DNA of 64,000 bases from Dactylellina haptotyla (lineage: Eukaryota; Ascomycota; Orbiliomycetes; Orbiliales; Orbiliaceae): positions 1,178,001 through 1,242,000 of the forward strand of contig CM062383.1 in the NCBI GenBank assembly GCA_031310005.1, in the 5' to 3' direction. Position 1 is the first letter of the stretch. Each line of letters opens with the position of its first letter. Under the pieces are notes generated by a model. It was not told the origin of the DNA. It was given only the letters and a program-made list of their open reading frames with translations, and made no database searches. The position numbers were made by a program, and so were the translations under genes. Positions 33,949 through 46,285 of this stretch are shown here, piece by piece.

Positions 33949-35000
33949 TTACGACTGAGCGGACAGCTCAACGTTTCGCAGAGCCTCCTCGAGAGCCTGC
34001 TCTTGCTTCTTTCTATCCTGTTCAGCAACGTATTGTGCGTACTTTGATCGGGAGTTGTGGATACCGCACTCGGTCTTGCCGGTGCCCTTCCATCGGCCCG
34101 CTCGTTCGTCTTCGCCTTCTTTGACCGGACTGTACAACACGTTAGTATATAAGCTTTTTTTTTACATTTATCATACGGTGCAGGTGAAAAGAACATACCT
34201 AGTGGAGTGCCAGTCACCAACACTCTTGTAACCCTGATCCAACAAAGGATTATAGGGAACAATGTTCTCGTCAATGTACTCCTTGACCTGTGCGAAGGAC
34301 CAGTTCGCCATCGGGTTGATCTTGATCAAACCAGCCTCGTCAACTTCGACGACATCCAAAGATCCTCGCTTGCCACCCTGGCTCTTTCTCCGCCCAGTGA
34401 AGACAGCCTTGACCTTGAGGTCGGCATATGCTCTTTGGGCAGGCTCAACCTTGGCAACGAAATCGTAGAGGTTATCGTTGGTCTCCCAGAGTTTATCGCC
34501 GTGGATCTTGGTGAATTCTTCCGCAGTTTCGATGCCGTCGGGCTTGTAGATGTGGAACTTGGCGGTGGGGTAGAGGATCTTGCAGGTTTCTACCAGTTCG
34601 AGGGTCTCTTTGAAGTGGAAGAGGGTATCAAGGAAGATGAGGTCGACGGGGTGGTTGATCTTTTGTTCCTTGGCGATCTTGGAGATCATGTCGAGGGTAA
34701 CGAGTCCGGTGAGGCCGAAGGCGGTGGTCTGGTACAGACCCGGGAAGGTGATCAAGCTCCATCGGATGATATCTAATTCAAGTTAGGGTCCTTGTCCTTC
34801 TGTATAAATTTGGTTGGGAGAAAAGTAAAAGAGAACTAACCAACAGGCTCAAGGTTGGCGAGCATGGCATTGATATGCCTGAGGTGTGGAGCAGTGAAAT
34901 AGACCTCTGGTAACTCTTCAGAGTTGCTTCCACTCGAGTATCCGGACTCATTGTCCGCGAATTCGGACTTGGGAGTGATGGGGGTAGCCGCAGACGACAT
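33949..35000 (-). CDS. MET16: Phosphoadenylyl-sulfate (PAPS) reductase
   Basis: Reduces 3'-phosphoadenylyl sulfate to sulfite with thioredoxin, in assimilatory sulfate reduction in the cytosol. Three exons, 34841-35000, 34199-34772 and 33949-34129, give 304 residues. Visible are the PP-loop-like region (FPGLYQTTAFGLTGLVTLDM), DLIFLDTLFHFKETLELVE, TGRRKSQGGKRGSLDVVEVD, INPMANWSFAQVKEYI and the catalytic cysteine in KTECGIH near the C-terminus. The length matches yeast Met16 plus an extended, Ser-rich N-terminus. It is in tandem with the Arb2-domain gene and 1 kb from the UFL1 3' end. No sulfur-factor site could be assigned in the promoter by eye. Confidence 0.96.
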
Positions 35001-36028
35001 GGCTGAATGGGTTTATGTACGATGATGGTATCTGAGATGAGGGGGGAAGAGAAGAGATAAGGGGAATCTTTCTCTATGGAAAAAAAAGAAGGCGGAAAGA
35101 GATGGGGTAGAAAGTATGGGGAGATTGATGCAGGTATGTCGCAATTTCTGGCCAGTAGATTTTCTGGGGAAATAGCAACAGATGTCTGACAATAATACAA
35201 TAGGGCTGAAACCGGTGGGAGGATCGAGTGTGTAGATGGGTATATATATATAGACGGAGGGTATAAATGTAACAGTAAATATATCAAGAGAGGCACACGC
35301 ACACACGCACACACTGCAGTCTAATAAGTATAAATAAGAGAATAGTGATATGTCTATGAGGCAATGTACGATGGTGACAGGTTTATAAAGGGAGAAAGAG
35401 AGAGAGGAGGGTATTAGAAATAGAGCGGAAGGCCGAGGAAGAGAAGGAAGGAGGATTTGTCGTCCGCCAGCTTATTCATCCTGCCCGTCCCCGTCCCCAG
35501 CTCCCCAGCTCCTCCTCCTCTTCTTCTGACTATTTCTCCTATATCGCATGTTAAACGGGCGTGGTGTTGTTGGAAAAGTGTTGCGAGGCGCCAAGCCCGG
35601 CTCCCATTCGATGGCATCTTTCGAAAGAGCCATCACGCAATATCGGGCCAATCACAATCCCGGACAATCCAGCGACCGTCCCACGTCGTGCTGCCCTTCG
35701 CCTCCGAATAACGAAAATTTTCGTCCTGCTTAGAAATGCCTCTGAGCAATCGAAACGCTGACATTATCTCAAAAAAGCAAGCTGATGCCCTCCGCTATAG
35801 CCGTCGTATTGCCGCGGGGCATTCGTTCACTCAACCTCCCTTGCCTGACATCTGGCTCGTTCGGGTCTTTGCGCCGATAAACCAAAGCGAATTTAATTGA
35901 CGTTTCTAGTTCCATGAGATCGGTGGGATCAGGATCTAGTTGGCTGCATCCTGCATACGTCTCTCGGCCCCCGAGTATTTTTTAAAAATTTTTGGGCCGA
36001 AGGTATATTGAAAAACAATCGAGTGATA
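35001..36028. promoter_or_regulatory. PAPS reductase promoter region and UFL1 3' region
   Basis: About 1 kb. The first 400 bases upstream of the start codon are purine-rich on + (pyrimidine-rich on the coding strand), including TATATATATA at 35,240-35,251 and a CACACACGCACACA run near 35,296-35,313. No separate gene is seen. Confidence 0.5.
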
Positions 36029-38449
36029 TCATAACATCCCCATCGCCCGAAGCTTCTCGATATCCTCCTCGCTGGGCGTCGACCCGGCAATCACTGCTGC
36101 TTTCACAGACTCGAGGAATTCGTAGTCCTCCTCTGTCATCCCGGCTTTCAGTGCCTTCAGGATCTTGGGTGCATATTTTCTGTGACGTGAGACAGGTTTT
36201 CGTTAGTAAGCCACATTATAGCAAGCATGTTCCCATGCAGCACCAGCAACCAAGCAATAAGCATTTCCTAATCTTCAGCGCCGTAAACGCACGGAAATGC
36301 AATGCAAGCAGTCACCTTTGACAGGGTATTTTAAGAAAAAATACACGAAACACGAAAAATTCACGTACCCCGTAGCTCTCAGAATACCATCCTCCAGCTT
36401 GGAGAACAATAAAATCAACACGACCAGCATGATCAAAGACACGTTCGTCGCTTTCGCAAGCTGGGCTTTCAGCTCGGTTTGCATCTCCACTTGTTTCGCG
36501 GCCACCACCTCATCAGTTGGTTCCTCGCGCCAGATTTTCTGAATGTACCCTCGCAACGCTTCCTGCACGGACTGCAGCGTGTCAATTGCTTTCGTCGGTG
36601 TTCCCGAATCGAGAATACTGTTAATGGACTCCGTTCTCTGTTTCACTTCCTCAATCAGATCACCGCCAGTAGAAATAGGTCCTCCATCAATATAATTCGC
36701 CAGACCGTCTTGTATGATTTTCCGATAATACGCCAATAGATCCTGGGCCAGCTTGTCCTGCAACCCGGCGTCTGCGATCACATTAGCACATTTTATCGCA
36801 CTCGGATATATGCACATGTGCTCCTACTAACCCTGTACTCGAACCACAGCTCTGAAATTGATAACCAACCGGAGATAAAACCTTTCAGCGAATGCCAACA
36901 TTTCTGCTGTATTCGCTGTTTCGCGAAGCGTGCTGCGACGGCCATCATACGTTTTCCGCGTTTCCCTTTCAAAGTCATTGATAATTTTGGTAATAGGCCC
37001 GGACCCTAGTCCTGGGTATTCTCTCTCAAATTGGGGACATAGCTATAGAATACACGTGTTAGCTGCCTATATATTTCGTACCAAGTGAAGATGGCTACAC
37101 AGTACTCACATCCCCGTATGTTCTCAAGTTGTCAAGCATTTTAGTACTGCGTGATTTCCAGTCCTTCTCCGCCAGGTCTCTTCCATAATCAAGCAATGTA
37201 CGCTTCATCTTTTCTCGAATATCGTCTGTTATCAATGTATCCGTGTACTTGTGAAAGCCCTTTTTGTGTTTTCCATGGAACCTCGATAAAAGCGCACCTG
37301 GTTCCTTTCCCTTAAGTCCGCTTGCCAGGATCTAGAGAACCGTCAATAAACTATGTTCATCTGCTATTGACCATCAAAAACGAGTACCTTACCTCAAAGT
37401 CTGCGTATCCTCTAATTTCTAGCGAATCTTGGGCCTGCTTTTCAAATGCGTCTAGCCAGTCCTTCGAAAAATAATGATCCCCCAAGTACTCTCCTCCCGG
37501 AAAATTCTCAGTGAACCACGTATCTGATTTACCCCCAATGTATGCCGCGTTATATTTTTTGTAGTGAATGAACCCGGTTTTCCGTAACTCCTGTCGCACC
37601 TCCTCCTGCTTCTTCAGCTTATATACTGTCGGAATAAACTGGTCTTTCTCCCAGAAACCTGCAAGAGATTTATTTTTGCGAACTTGCTTTTCTAGTTGAT
37701 CCGTGAAATAGTCAGGGTACTCTCCACCCCCTAAGAAGGGCACATCTCTAACCCTAACCGGCCTATTCGCATTATTAGTGCAGTCACCATTTTGAATTGA
37801 AACAGGGAGAACATACTCAATTGCCTCGTTCAGTTCTGCCGCTATCTCGTCTACAAGTTCGTCAACAAGGGCGGGGCGATAGATATATCTATCGCCGTCC
37901 TTCCAGTCAAGCTCGATGCTCCATTTTTTCTCCAGAAAGCGTTCCAGCTTGATCAATGTATCTTTGTTAATTTCGTTATCTTTGCAATATTTAATAACCG
38001 TGACAACTCCATCTTCTAGCTGCTCTTTCAAGTCGTCCTCTAATGTGGTGAAGAGTTGCCTAGAAGCCTCAAATGTGTTTAGAAGTGCATGCCCGTCCAA
38101 CGTATGGAATAGTGTATTTCGTACTTTGGCATCAATTCTCGCCCGACAATCGCCCACTCGCCGTCTTCGAGAGTAGATAGCACAGCCGATATGTACTTAT
38201 CATCCACATCGAGGCTTTTAGAGAGTTTGCTGATAGTTATTCGAGCTATTGCGCAGAGTTAGCACCGCTTTTCGATACACGAGAATGAGACTCACCTTCG
38301 CTACTCTCGATGAATTTTTTCAGTTCATCGCTGAGATACCGTCGTGAGAATACGCCTTCACCGGATTTCCTAGGAACAATCTCCGCAGTCGCAGGATCAT
38401 GCTGGAGCTGCAGGATAACACTGCGAAGTTCCGGCGAGGTGAAGAACAT
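36029..38449 (-). CDS. UFL1: E3 UFM1-protein ligase 1 homologue
   Basis: Seven exons, 38296-38449, 38125-38245, 37393-38059, 37110-37331, 36832-37042, 36369-36771 and 36029-36179, give 642 residues. UFL1 scaffolds transfer of the ubiquitin-like UFM1 to ER-bound ribosomes (uL24) with DDRGK1. Similarity runs along the protein. GARITISKLSKSLDVDDKYI and GRELMPKQLFTTLEDDLKEQ match the human winged-helix repeats (VNIVDLQQVINVD; ENYLDRLAEEVNDKLQ). FIPTVYKLKKQEEVRQELRK then GFIHYKKYNAAYIG matches human [20 protein letters not shown] then GYLEFDALSRLGI. The C-terminal NVSLIMLVVLILLFSKLEDG plus KYAPKILKAL matches the human C-terminal helices. It lacks the human Lys-rich central insert, hence shorter. 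A 65-nt intron at 38060-38124 explains what first looks like a frameshift. Confidence 0.75.
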
Positions 38450-39107
38450 TTTGAAAGAAGATTGACCGGTTTGGAGGTTCAGGTAGGAAGGTAGCAGCTA
38501 GCTACGTCTCTATCGAAATGTAGATATATCGATGTATATCGAATACAAGTGGCTCTCGCGCATGCATGTGCATTTACGTGCATTTAAACGCAGGCAAGCG
38601 AGAGTATTCTTAACAAGAGGAGAGGCATTGTAGGACTAAAGGAAATCAAACAAGTAGCGTTCTCGCGCCCCTAGCGAATACTTCAAATAGAGAGAACTAC
38701 CAACGATGGGAGTGGACATTTGGGGAATCGCGTATTACAGGCCCGCCGACGTGCATCTCCAGCCAAAATCCGGGGAATTTGGAGGTTGGCTGTTGCAGGC
38801 TTAACTAGATTAGATCAGACTGATTAGATTAGATTGAGATTAGATTCGCAGGCCCGACATCGCACCAACACCACAACGCATTCCTCCATCGGTCTCTCGT
38901 TGAAACGTCCCCGTCTCCAAATCCTCTTTCTCTTCTTCCGCTGTTTCAGAAAGAGAAATAATACCGCCGCGATGACATTATCCCGTTGCTCTACCTTCCC
39001 CGCTCCATTGGCCCTGCTAGCTACAGTATCCTCGGTATACTCAATCGATCCGGATAACCCTTGAGATATATTTATCAACCATTCATCTCTATTACGCCGC
39101 TGCAACC
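38450..39107. promoter_or_regulatory. Divergent promoter region of UFL1 and SER2, with an upstream ORF
   Basis: 658 bases between divergent start codons. A 30-codon upstream ORF (38972-39064) ends 43 bases before the SER2 start, in another frame. GATTAGATT repeats occur at about 38,808-38,846. The rest is unremarkable. Confidence 0.5.
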
Positions 39108-40197
39108 ATGTCGAAATACGTCCTCACCGCCCTCCTACGCCCGGTTCCCCGCCCAACTTCGACATCTCAATCGCCTACCGAAGACCACGATTCACTTTCA
39201 GCAGTGATCATAACGGCCCTTACCGCTCTCTGTACCGACTACAGCTTCGCCATCGTGAAAGAGAGTGTCAAGCCGTTGGACACTACATCTCTCAATACCG
39301 CTAGAGCAATCCAAGTCCACCTCGAGCTCGGTGAGGGTGCGGACCCCCTCGCCGCCCAATCGCTCAAAACATCACAGTCCCTCCGCGACTTCGAACACCG
39401 CTTCAACGTCGACGTGGCAATCCAACCCTACGATGCCTTCCACACGCCGAAACGCCTGGTTGTCTTCGACATGGATTCCACTCTCATCCAGCAAGAGGTC
39501 ATCGATGAAATCGCCGCTTTCGTCGGCGTCAAAGATAAAGTCGCAGTACGGGCCCTAACATAAACATCGCCAACCACAAGTTACTAACCATTCTATAATA
39601 TAACAATAGGAAATAACAGAACGCGCCATGCGCGGCGAACTCGACTTCTCCGCCTCCCTCCGCTCCCGTTGCGCCCTGCTCTCCGGCGTCCCCGCTACCG
39701 TCTTCGAAACCCTCAAACACAACGGCACGATAACTTTCACCCCCGGCGCGCACTCTCTCTGCAGGGCCCTCAAACGCCAAAACTGCACCCTCGCCGTCCT
39801 CTCCGGTGGCTTCCAACCGTTGGCGGAATGGGTCAAGTCCACCCTGGGTTTGGACTATGCATTCGCCAACACCCTCGAAATATCACCCGACGGCTCCGAA
39901 TTAACCGGCCAAGTACTCGGTGATATCGTCAACGCGGAGCGGAAAGCGTATTTATTAAAACATATCGCTGAGAAAGAGCGGATCCCCCTCTCGCAGACCG
40001 TAGCTGTAGGCGACGGCGCGAACGACCTGGTGATGATGGCGGCCGCAGGGTTCGGGGTCGCGTTTAATGCGAAGCCGAAGGTGCAGATTGAGGCGCCGGC
40101 GCATGTTAATACGACTACCCTGCAGGATATCCTGTACCTATTCGGATTGACAAAGCAGGAGCAGGATGGCTTGGTTGGTTTGGCTAGTATGCTTTAA
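39108..40197 (+). CDS. SER2: Phosphoserine phosphatase
   Basis: HAD-superfamily enzyme for the last step of serine biosynthesis. Two exons, 39108-39545 and 39610-40197, give 341 residues. HAD motif I is FDMDSTLIQQEVIDEIA at about 125, with nucleophile and acid/base DxD. Motif II is AVLSGGFQPLAEW. Motif III with the Mg-binding aspartates is VAVGDGANDLVMM. EITERAMRGELDFSASLRSR is the conserved cap region. The N-terminal 110 residues form the ACT-like regulatory part seen in fungal and bacterial SerB. Length is close to other Pezizomycotina. Confidence 0.96.
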
Positions 40198-41028
40198 ACC
40201 GGTGTTGTTTGGGGCGAGGAATATAGAACGGATCGACTGCTTTCATGTGGACGTACGGGAATCTACAGCACGGTATATATTATATAAAGAACCATCTAAA
40301 ATAGTATAGAAATGACATATTCGTTCCCATTAAAGCTCGAAAATTTTAAATAAACACAATCCGGAGAGAGGGAAAAGTAATCTTCAGAAAATCCAAAAAA
40401 AAGAGGACTAAAAAAGAGTAAGAGCACCTACATTTCTCCCACATTCACCATAGATAGCCCGGGGAGCGAATCCATCGAAAACGAAAAAACATGAACGAAA
40501 AGCGAAAAGAAATAACGATAACTCGGAAGAAATGTCAAATTGTCAAAAAAAAAAAAAAAAACGGAAAATAGATTCGGTTTCTCAAAAAGGGTACTAATGT
40601 AAAACGACCAGCCTTAATATTTTGTTGCTCCATTCAAAGCACACAGGAAAGGAGAAGAGGAAGAGAGATAGAAAGGAAGCCGAAGAATTACATCTCATTA
40701 ATCCAGGGGGTACTTAGGTCGCAAATAATAAACCGGCATCCATCGTAAGTTAGTAAAGCAAAAGAGCACGTAAAGTTGTTAGAAAGAAATAGTAAAGGGG
40801 ATCTCCATCGCATAAAACACATAACGATGAGAGGATAAGAGGATGAGAAACCGGTCGAACAAGATAACCATTTGAGGATACTAAAAAAGGGAGGCAAAAC
40901 ATAATATACAGAAAATATAAGAGAAAGAACCATGAGAAATGGTACTAATGGGCATGTTGAATCGGAAACCCCGTTGGTAATCGTCATTTAAAATGAACGA
41001 TAACACGGGCAAAAGATCAAGGGGAAAT
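40198..41028. other. Intergenic between convergent SER2 and ASH1
   Basis: About 830 bases, A-rich, with a 17-base poly-A run at 40545-40561. The ASH1 3' untranslated region probably occupies the right half. Confidence 0.5.
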
Positions 41029-44000
41029 CTAGAGCAGCTGTGATATCTCTGCCCGTGGTATTTCGGCATCGGCCTTTGCGGCAACCGCCTCGAGATCAGC
41101 AACAGCAAGAGGCGATTGCTCATCGCGAACTGGTGCTGCCGGTGGCGGCCAAACTCCTACAAACTGCGAAAAGTCCGGCCCCGCTCTGCTAGGCGACCCT
41201 GTGTCTTCCGCAAGGGTTCCGTTGGCAGCAGAACTGAATGCACCGGTGGTATCGAATCCAGTGGTGAAAGAGGGCTCGATATCGCCTGCACTAGCATTCA
41301 ATAGCTCAGGATCAGTCACAGGGGCAGTTAGCTGCGGTGCGGAGGCCTCGGTGAAAGTGACGTCGTGGGTGTTGGTAAACGTCGTGAAGGGGTTGGTGTT
41401 GAAGGCCGAGCGTTCGTCATCCGCGTATCGCTGGCGTTTGGTATGATGAACGTCGAGTTCACCCTCGTTCAGGATGTTGCCTAGGCCAAACTTGCGCTTG
41501 AGGCTCGGATCGGTGTTGAGGTCGTCATTAGAGGCCTCAGCAAACGTCGATTGAAGTGTGTTATATTCAAAGTTCGTAGCACTCAAAAACGCGTTCGGCG
41601 AGCGGAATCCAGGTCGATAATCGGGTCTCTCGTAGATACCTGGCGTACTATGGGTGGTGAAAGAATAATCCGGATGCAGCAGACTCGGCCCTCCGAGATG
41701 GTGGCCGCGAGTCATCTGTGAGCCGTCTCTCGGTGGTGGCTTGGGCAGTCTCTTTTGCTTGAGTTTCAGTTTCTCCTTCAAGGTCTTACGCGGAAGGGGA
41801 CCGTCGGACTTCCAAGGCTTGTAGCGTCCATGCTGTCTCATATACAAAGTTCTCGCCTTTCCGAGCTTACCCAAAGCGACCTCCTTCGTATACAAAACAT
41901 AAGACTGACCAATACGAACGTATTGAGGCGGGCCGTTGGTCGCTTTTTCGATTTCTTGTTCGGGGTCAGATTCCCACTGAGATTGCTGCTGGACTCTGAT
42001 GGTTCGCGGAACTTTGACATAGATATATTTCGACGAGGGCTCGTCGGGGAGCGGACCTTGGTCGTACTCGGTAATCTTGGTGTAATACCCTGTTATCTTG
42101 CGATATGTAGTCAAACCATTGGCGTTATCTGGGATGCCATAAGCCCGGGCAACTGCGCTCGGCCACTTAACAAAGTTAAGATCATTAGCGTAATCGTCTT
42201 CCTCCGAATCGTAATCATCCAGATCGGGAAGCTCTGGCTCTGGCGATTGGGAGTCCGGAATGACATATTCATCACCAGTTCCGACGGTGCCTCCGACAAG
42301 AGCGGGATCGATAGCAGCAGAACCAGGCGACAATCCTCGGCTTTGCAATTTCTTAATCGCAGCCAGTTTTGCGCTTGGAGTTCCCAGCAAGCTATCATCA
42401 AGTTGCCCTTCACCCAGCTTGGTCTTGTCGAACCTCCTACGTCCGAGATGAGTTGCTGGCGATTTCTGGACTGGTGGCGCTTGCGTCAATCGCATCTCAA
42501 CAGCTCGAAGCTGTCCATCAACCCATTTGAGACGCTTCACAACTTGCTGTTCTGGTGCGGGCTTGGGTTTCGGTGCTGGCTTCGGTTTGGTGACACGATG
42601 TGTCTTCTCTTTCGGTTTCTTGAGAACAGTTGGAACCTCCTCGCCCTCCAGGGCCTCTCCATCAATTGGCATTTCACTGTCGTCTGGCAACGTTCCTTCC
42701 GGTAACTCGCCGTCAGCGGGAGCAGCACGTGGCTTTCTGAGTTTCGTAGTCTTTGCAAGTGTACCCTTTCCGGACTTCGCAGCTTTCGTAGTTTTCGTAG
42801 TTTTGGTCGTCCTCTTAACAGTAGTAGTCGCCTTGCCCTTTCCAACTTTGGTGGTTCTGGTTGTCTTGGTGGTCTTGACAAGCTTAGCCTTAACGCCTGC
42901 CCCCTTCCTAACAACCCTCTTTGTACCCACTTTCCTAGCAGCAACACCCTTCTTAGCAGCGACTGCCTTCTTCGCGAGGATACGTGCGGCTGGCTTGGGC
43001 TTAACAGCAACCTTCTTCGCCGCCGCGGCTTTGCGTTTTCCGGCGGCAGTGGTGGTAGTAGCTTTGGCGGCAGGTCCTTTCTTCGTCTTGACAACTCGTG
43101 CGTTGGAGGCCTTAACAACTTTCTTGCGAATCTCGCGCTTAGCGGGCTTCGCTGCAGCTTTGACAGCTCTAGTTCGCTTTGTAACTTTGGGGGCTGGTTC
43201 TGGAATTGGCGTGGAGATACGGCGTTCGTTGCGTTTACCGACGAGACCTCGACAGGTTTCGGTACCGCACCTACAGAGCTGGGTGCTGCCACCAGAGAAC
43301 CAACTGCACGATTTTGTTAGTATCGGCATTCCTTCAAACTACTGATCAAAAAAGAGCTTACCTAAAGTTGTAATCGTAAGTCAACTCCTCACCGACCTCG
43401 ATGCCTTCATCACCGGCAAACAAGGCCATGCGGGGCTGACCAGCAACCATCCTATTCCACCTGTTAGAACGAATTCGCAATTCGCAATATTAAAGAGGCA
43501 AATCCTACCATTTCTCCATTTTGCAGTTTGGAGCACAACTGTGGTTGACAAAGCGAGCCAAAGACCCGCGGGTAGCGTCGATGATAAGAGAATTGTCGAA
43601 CTCCATAAGATAGTAGCTCTGTATTACGTTAGATCAGATCCATGCGGTTGTCAAACAAAAAGGTGACATACCTCATTATCCTTATATGGGCCATGCAAGC
43701 GCTCTTCACATTCTTCTTGAGTTATTATCTCGCCGATGTATTCAACAATGATCTGATTAGGACCAAAGGAGCGACAAGCTCGGAGACCGTATCCCTTATC
43801 TTGCGTCTAAACACAATTCTTGTTAGCAAATTCTAAAAAACCTCCCATTCACCGTTCCAGGTATGCGTAACGCACCAGAATAATCTCGATACCGTCATCG
43901 AACCACGTATCATTTTCGACTCGGATGGCCAAATCTCGGAATGGGCGGTTCTGGCAATCCTTGAGACTGCAATTGTTCTTATCGCATTCGTAGTACATAA

Positions 44001-45043
44001 CGCGGTTAAGACAGCCCGGTCCGCAGCCACCGGCCTCGGGAGTGCAGTTGCAAACCGTGCTCTGGTAGGCGTTCTTACGACTGTTCTTCTGTTGCTTGTA
44101 CAGATCGGCGGCTTCCCCAACAAATATGTCTATTTTAATTTAAAAAAAAGCACACAATTAGGACAAACCGCTACAATTGAGGCATTAGTCAAGTGAACAT
44201 ACTTCTCTTGAGGCTCTTCCAGCCAGGTGGCTTGGGGTATACCCAAGGGTCGAGGTTGAAGATGGTGTAGGGGAGGACGAAGTCACGCTCGTCTTCCATG
44301 ATAGTTGCGCCTTTGTACATGGGAAGGGGCAGGGCGTTCTTCTTGGACGGCCCGGATCCCTTCTTCGCCTTGAGGGTGCTCTTGCCAACCATGTGGACAT
44401 CCTGACCGGTGTAGAGGCCGTGACTGGCCCACTTCTTCCTCTTGATGGCCGGGACGATGATGTGTCTGTCAGATCCGCGGGAGGAGGCCTTCTCGTTGTC
44501 CGAGATGTCCATGGGGTCGCCGTTAGATTCGTCAGAGTCTGAGAGCTCAAAGTCGTCACGGGCTCCCCTCTTGCCGGTGACCGGGGTTTGCTGCTTGCTG
44601 TTGCCGTTCATCTTTTGCGAGGGCAATTTGGCAGCGGCGCTCCTAGCCTTCTCAGCGGCTTCGAGGTAGCGGCGGGTCTGGGACTTGTGAGTTGTCTGGG
44701 GGGTTATAGGGGTGATGTCCTTTTTCGCGGCGGCGACGATATCGATACGGGTGGAATGGCGGCGGGAGGAAGTGTCGGACTGTTTCGACGGGGTGGATCG
44801 AGACGTAGACTGCTGTTGCAGGAGAGCGGCAGCGGAATTGCGTTTCCTGAGGGAGCGGGAGGGTTGCTCCTCGACGGAACTGGCTTCGGCGTCACCGTCA
44901 CTGGCCATGTCCACGTCCTTCCCGTGCACGGTGACGCGATTTCGACCACGCCCGGAGCGTACGGACTCGGTAGGGGTTCCGGCACCGGTCGCCGAGAGGG
45001 ACGGGGTTACAGAGGCAGCGGACTGTCTTCGTCGCGAAGACAT
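41029..45043 (-). CDS. ASH1: Histone H3K36 methyltransferase, ASH1 type (AWS-SET-postSET)
   Basis: Six exons, 44203-45043, 43876-44129, 43672-43806, 43509-43618, 43362-43451 and 41029-43303, give 1,234 residues. A disordered Ser/Arg-rich N-terminus leads to the AWS zinc region at about 305-345 ([30 protein letters not shown]). The SET domain is about 366-478, with [20 protein letters not shown], the cofactor motif [11 protein letters not shown] and the catalytic ELTYDYNF. The post-SET is CRCGTETC (C487, C489, C494). There is no WW or SRI domain, so it is not Set2. In Neurospora ASH1 deposits H3K36me2 on silent genes. The roughly 740-residue tail starts with Lys/Ala/Thr-rich repeats like a linker histone, then has an aromatic block near [15 protein letters not shown] and [16 protein letters not shown]. 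Confidence 0.88.
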
Positions 45044-45479
45044 TTAGTGGGAGGCGGTCAAAACAGGTTGACTATCAGTGGTGATGGCAAAAGGGGTGGG
45101 GGGGCTGTTGAGGATAAGAGAGATGAATGGAATTGTGTTTGTGCGTGCGTGTCTGATTGTGTGTGTGAGGGCGAATACAAGTCTTGTTTTATTCACGAAA
45201 GGCAAATAATAAATAATTTAAAAAGACGTTGAGCGGATGCGCCAGATAATGGATAACGAGGGAAACAAAAGGCCCGGGAAATAATTGAGATACGCGAATT
45301 GAAGCGGCAGAGTAAGAGAACCGCAGAAGGTGTGACACGCGCAAAAACCGGCGGGTGGGAGATGCGAGTGGGTATGGAATGTGTGGTCGATTGAACGGGG
45401 AAGGGGGGGCACTCTTGGACGAGGAGAGTGAAGCCGTTCACGACATAATAGTCCTACGGGAATAACAGTTATCAAGGTG

Positions 45480-45665
45480 GGTGAGTGGGTGGGAGGAAGA
45501 AGAAGAGGTAAAAGATGAGGAGGAGGAGGAGGAGGAGATGCGATGCGATGTTGTTGTTGGTGTGTGTGGTTGGACGGGGTAAAATTTGTTGTTGTGTGTG
45601 GTAAAAGTTGGAAGGAGGAGGGAAAGAGGAAGGGAAGGGAAAGGGGAGGAGGAAGGGAGTTGGGT
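45480..45665. repeat. Purine-rich tract with GAG triplet microsatellite
   Basis: About 185 bases almost free of pyrimidines on the + strand in several blocks, including seven tandem GAG/AGG triplets at about 45517-45537. It lies some 450-600 bases upstream of the ASH1 start codon. Confidence 0.7.
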
Positions 45666-46260
45666 GCGTGTTATTTTGGAGGCATTAAAAGGGCGTGTTG
45701 ATTTGGGCGCCCACCCGCTCCGGACCAGGTGCAGCCATTAATATTATCATTACACCCGGTCCAGATTGAGAGACCGATTGAAGGAAGATACAGCCGTCGA
45801 TGCCACAGCCGGGCGCTGACAGGTGGAGCCCCCGCCAGCCCCCGTTCGACGAGGATTGACTGATTGATTAATTGTACATACGATATACTTATATCACACA
45901 CGCACAGTCAGACTCAGGCTGGACTGCAAATTCGTGGAAGTGGAAGTATCCGGGCCCGTCCTAGCGTGTCGGCGCCGCTGTTGGCAGCGATCCCTCAGCT
46001 CACGATGTCTGTCTCCTTCCATCTGGGCGGACGTGAGGGGGTTAGCTCTCTCTCGGGTACGTACGCTGAGAGAACGGTACTTCTGAAACCGCATTTGCTA
46101 GCGCCTATCGAATTATACGAAATTCCCACTTCGATCATATCATGCACGACAATCGAGGACAGGATCCACCTCCCCGTCCGCTCTCTTCTCAAAGGATGGA
46201 TCAGATCGTCTCTGCTCCAACCCCCGCCGTGCCAGGGAAAACAAAATGCAACACTCCCAG

Positions 46261-46285
46261 ACTACTACTACTATTACTACTACTA
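46261..46285 (+). repeat. CTA triplet microsatellite
   Basis: About eight tandem ACT/CTA triplets with one interruption (CTATTACTA), outside any called gene. Confidence 0.75.

Noticed and set aside
38060-38160. Apparent frameshift in UFL1 between two overlapping frames
   Set aside because: A 65-nt intron (38060-38124, GTACGA...TTCTAG) restores frame and gives a join that aligns with UFL1, so no disruption is needed.
42527-43345. 272-codon plus-strand frame rich in Val, Ala and Phe
   Set aside because: It is the exact antisense of the Lys/Ala/Thr-rich ASH1 tail, a composition shadow.
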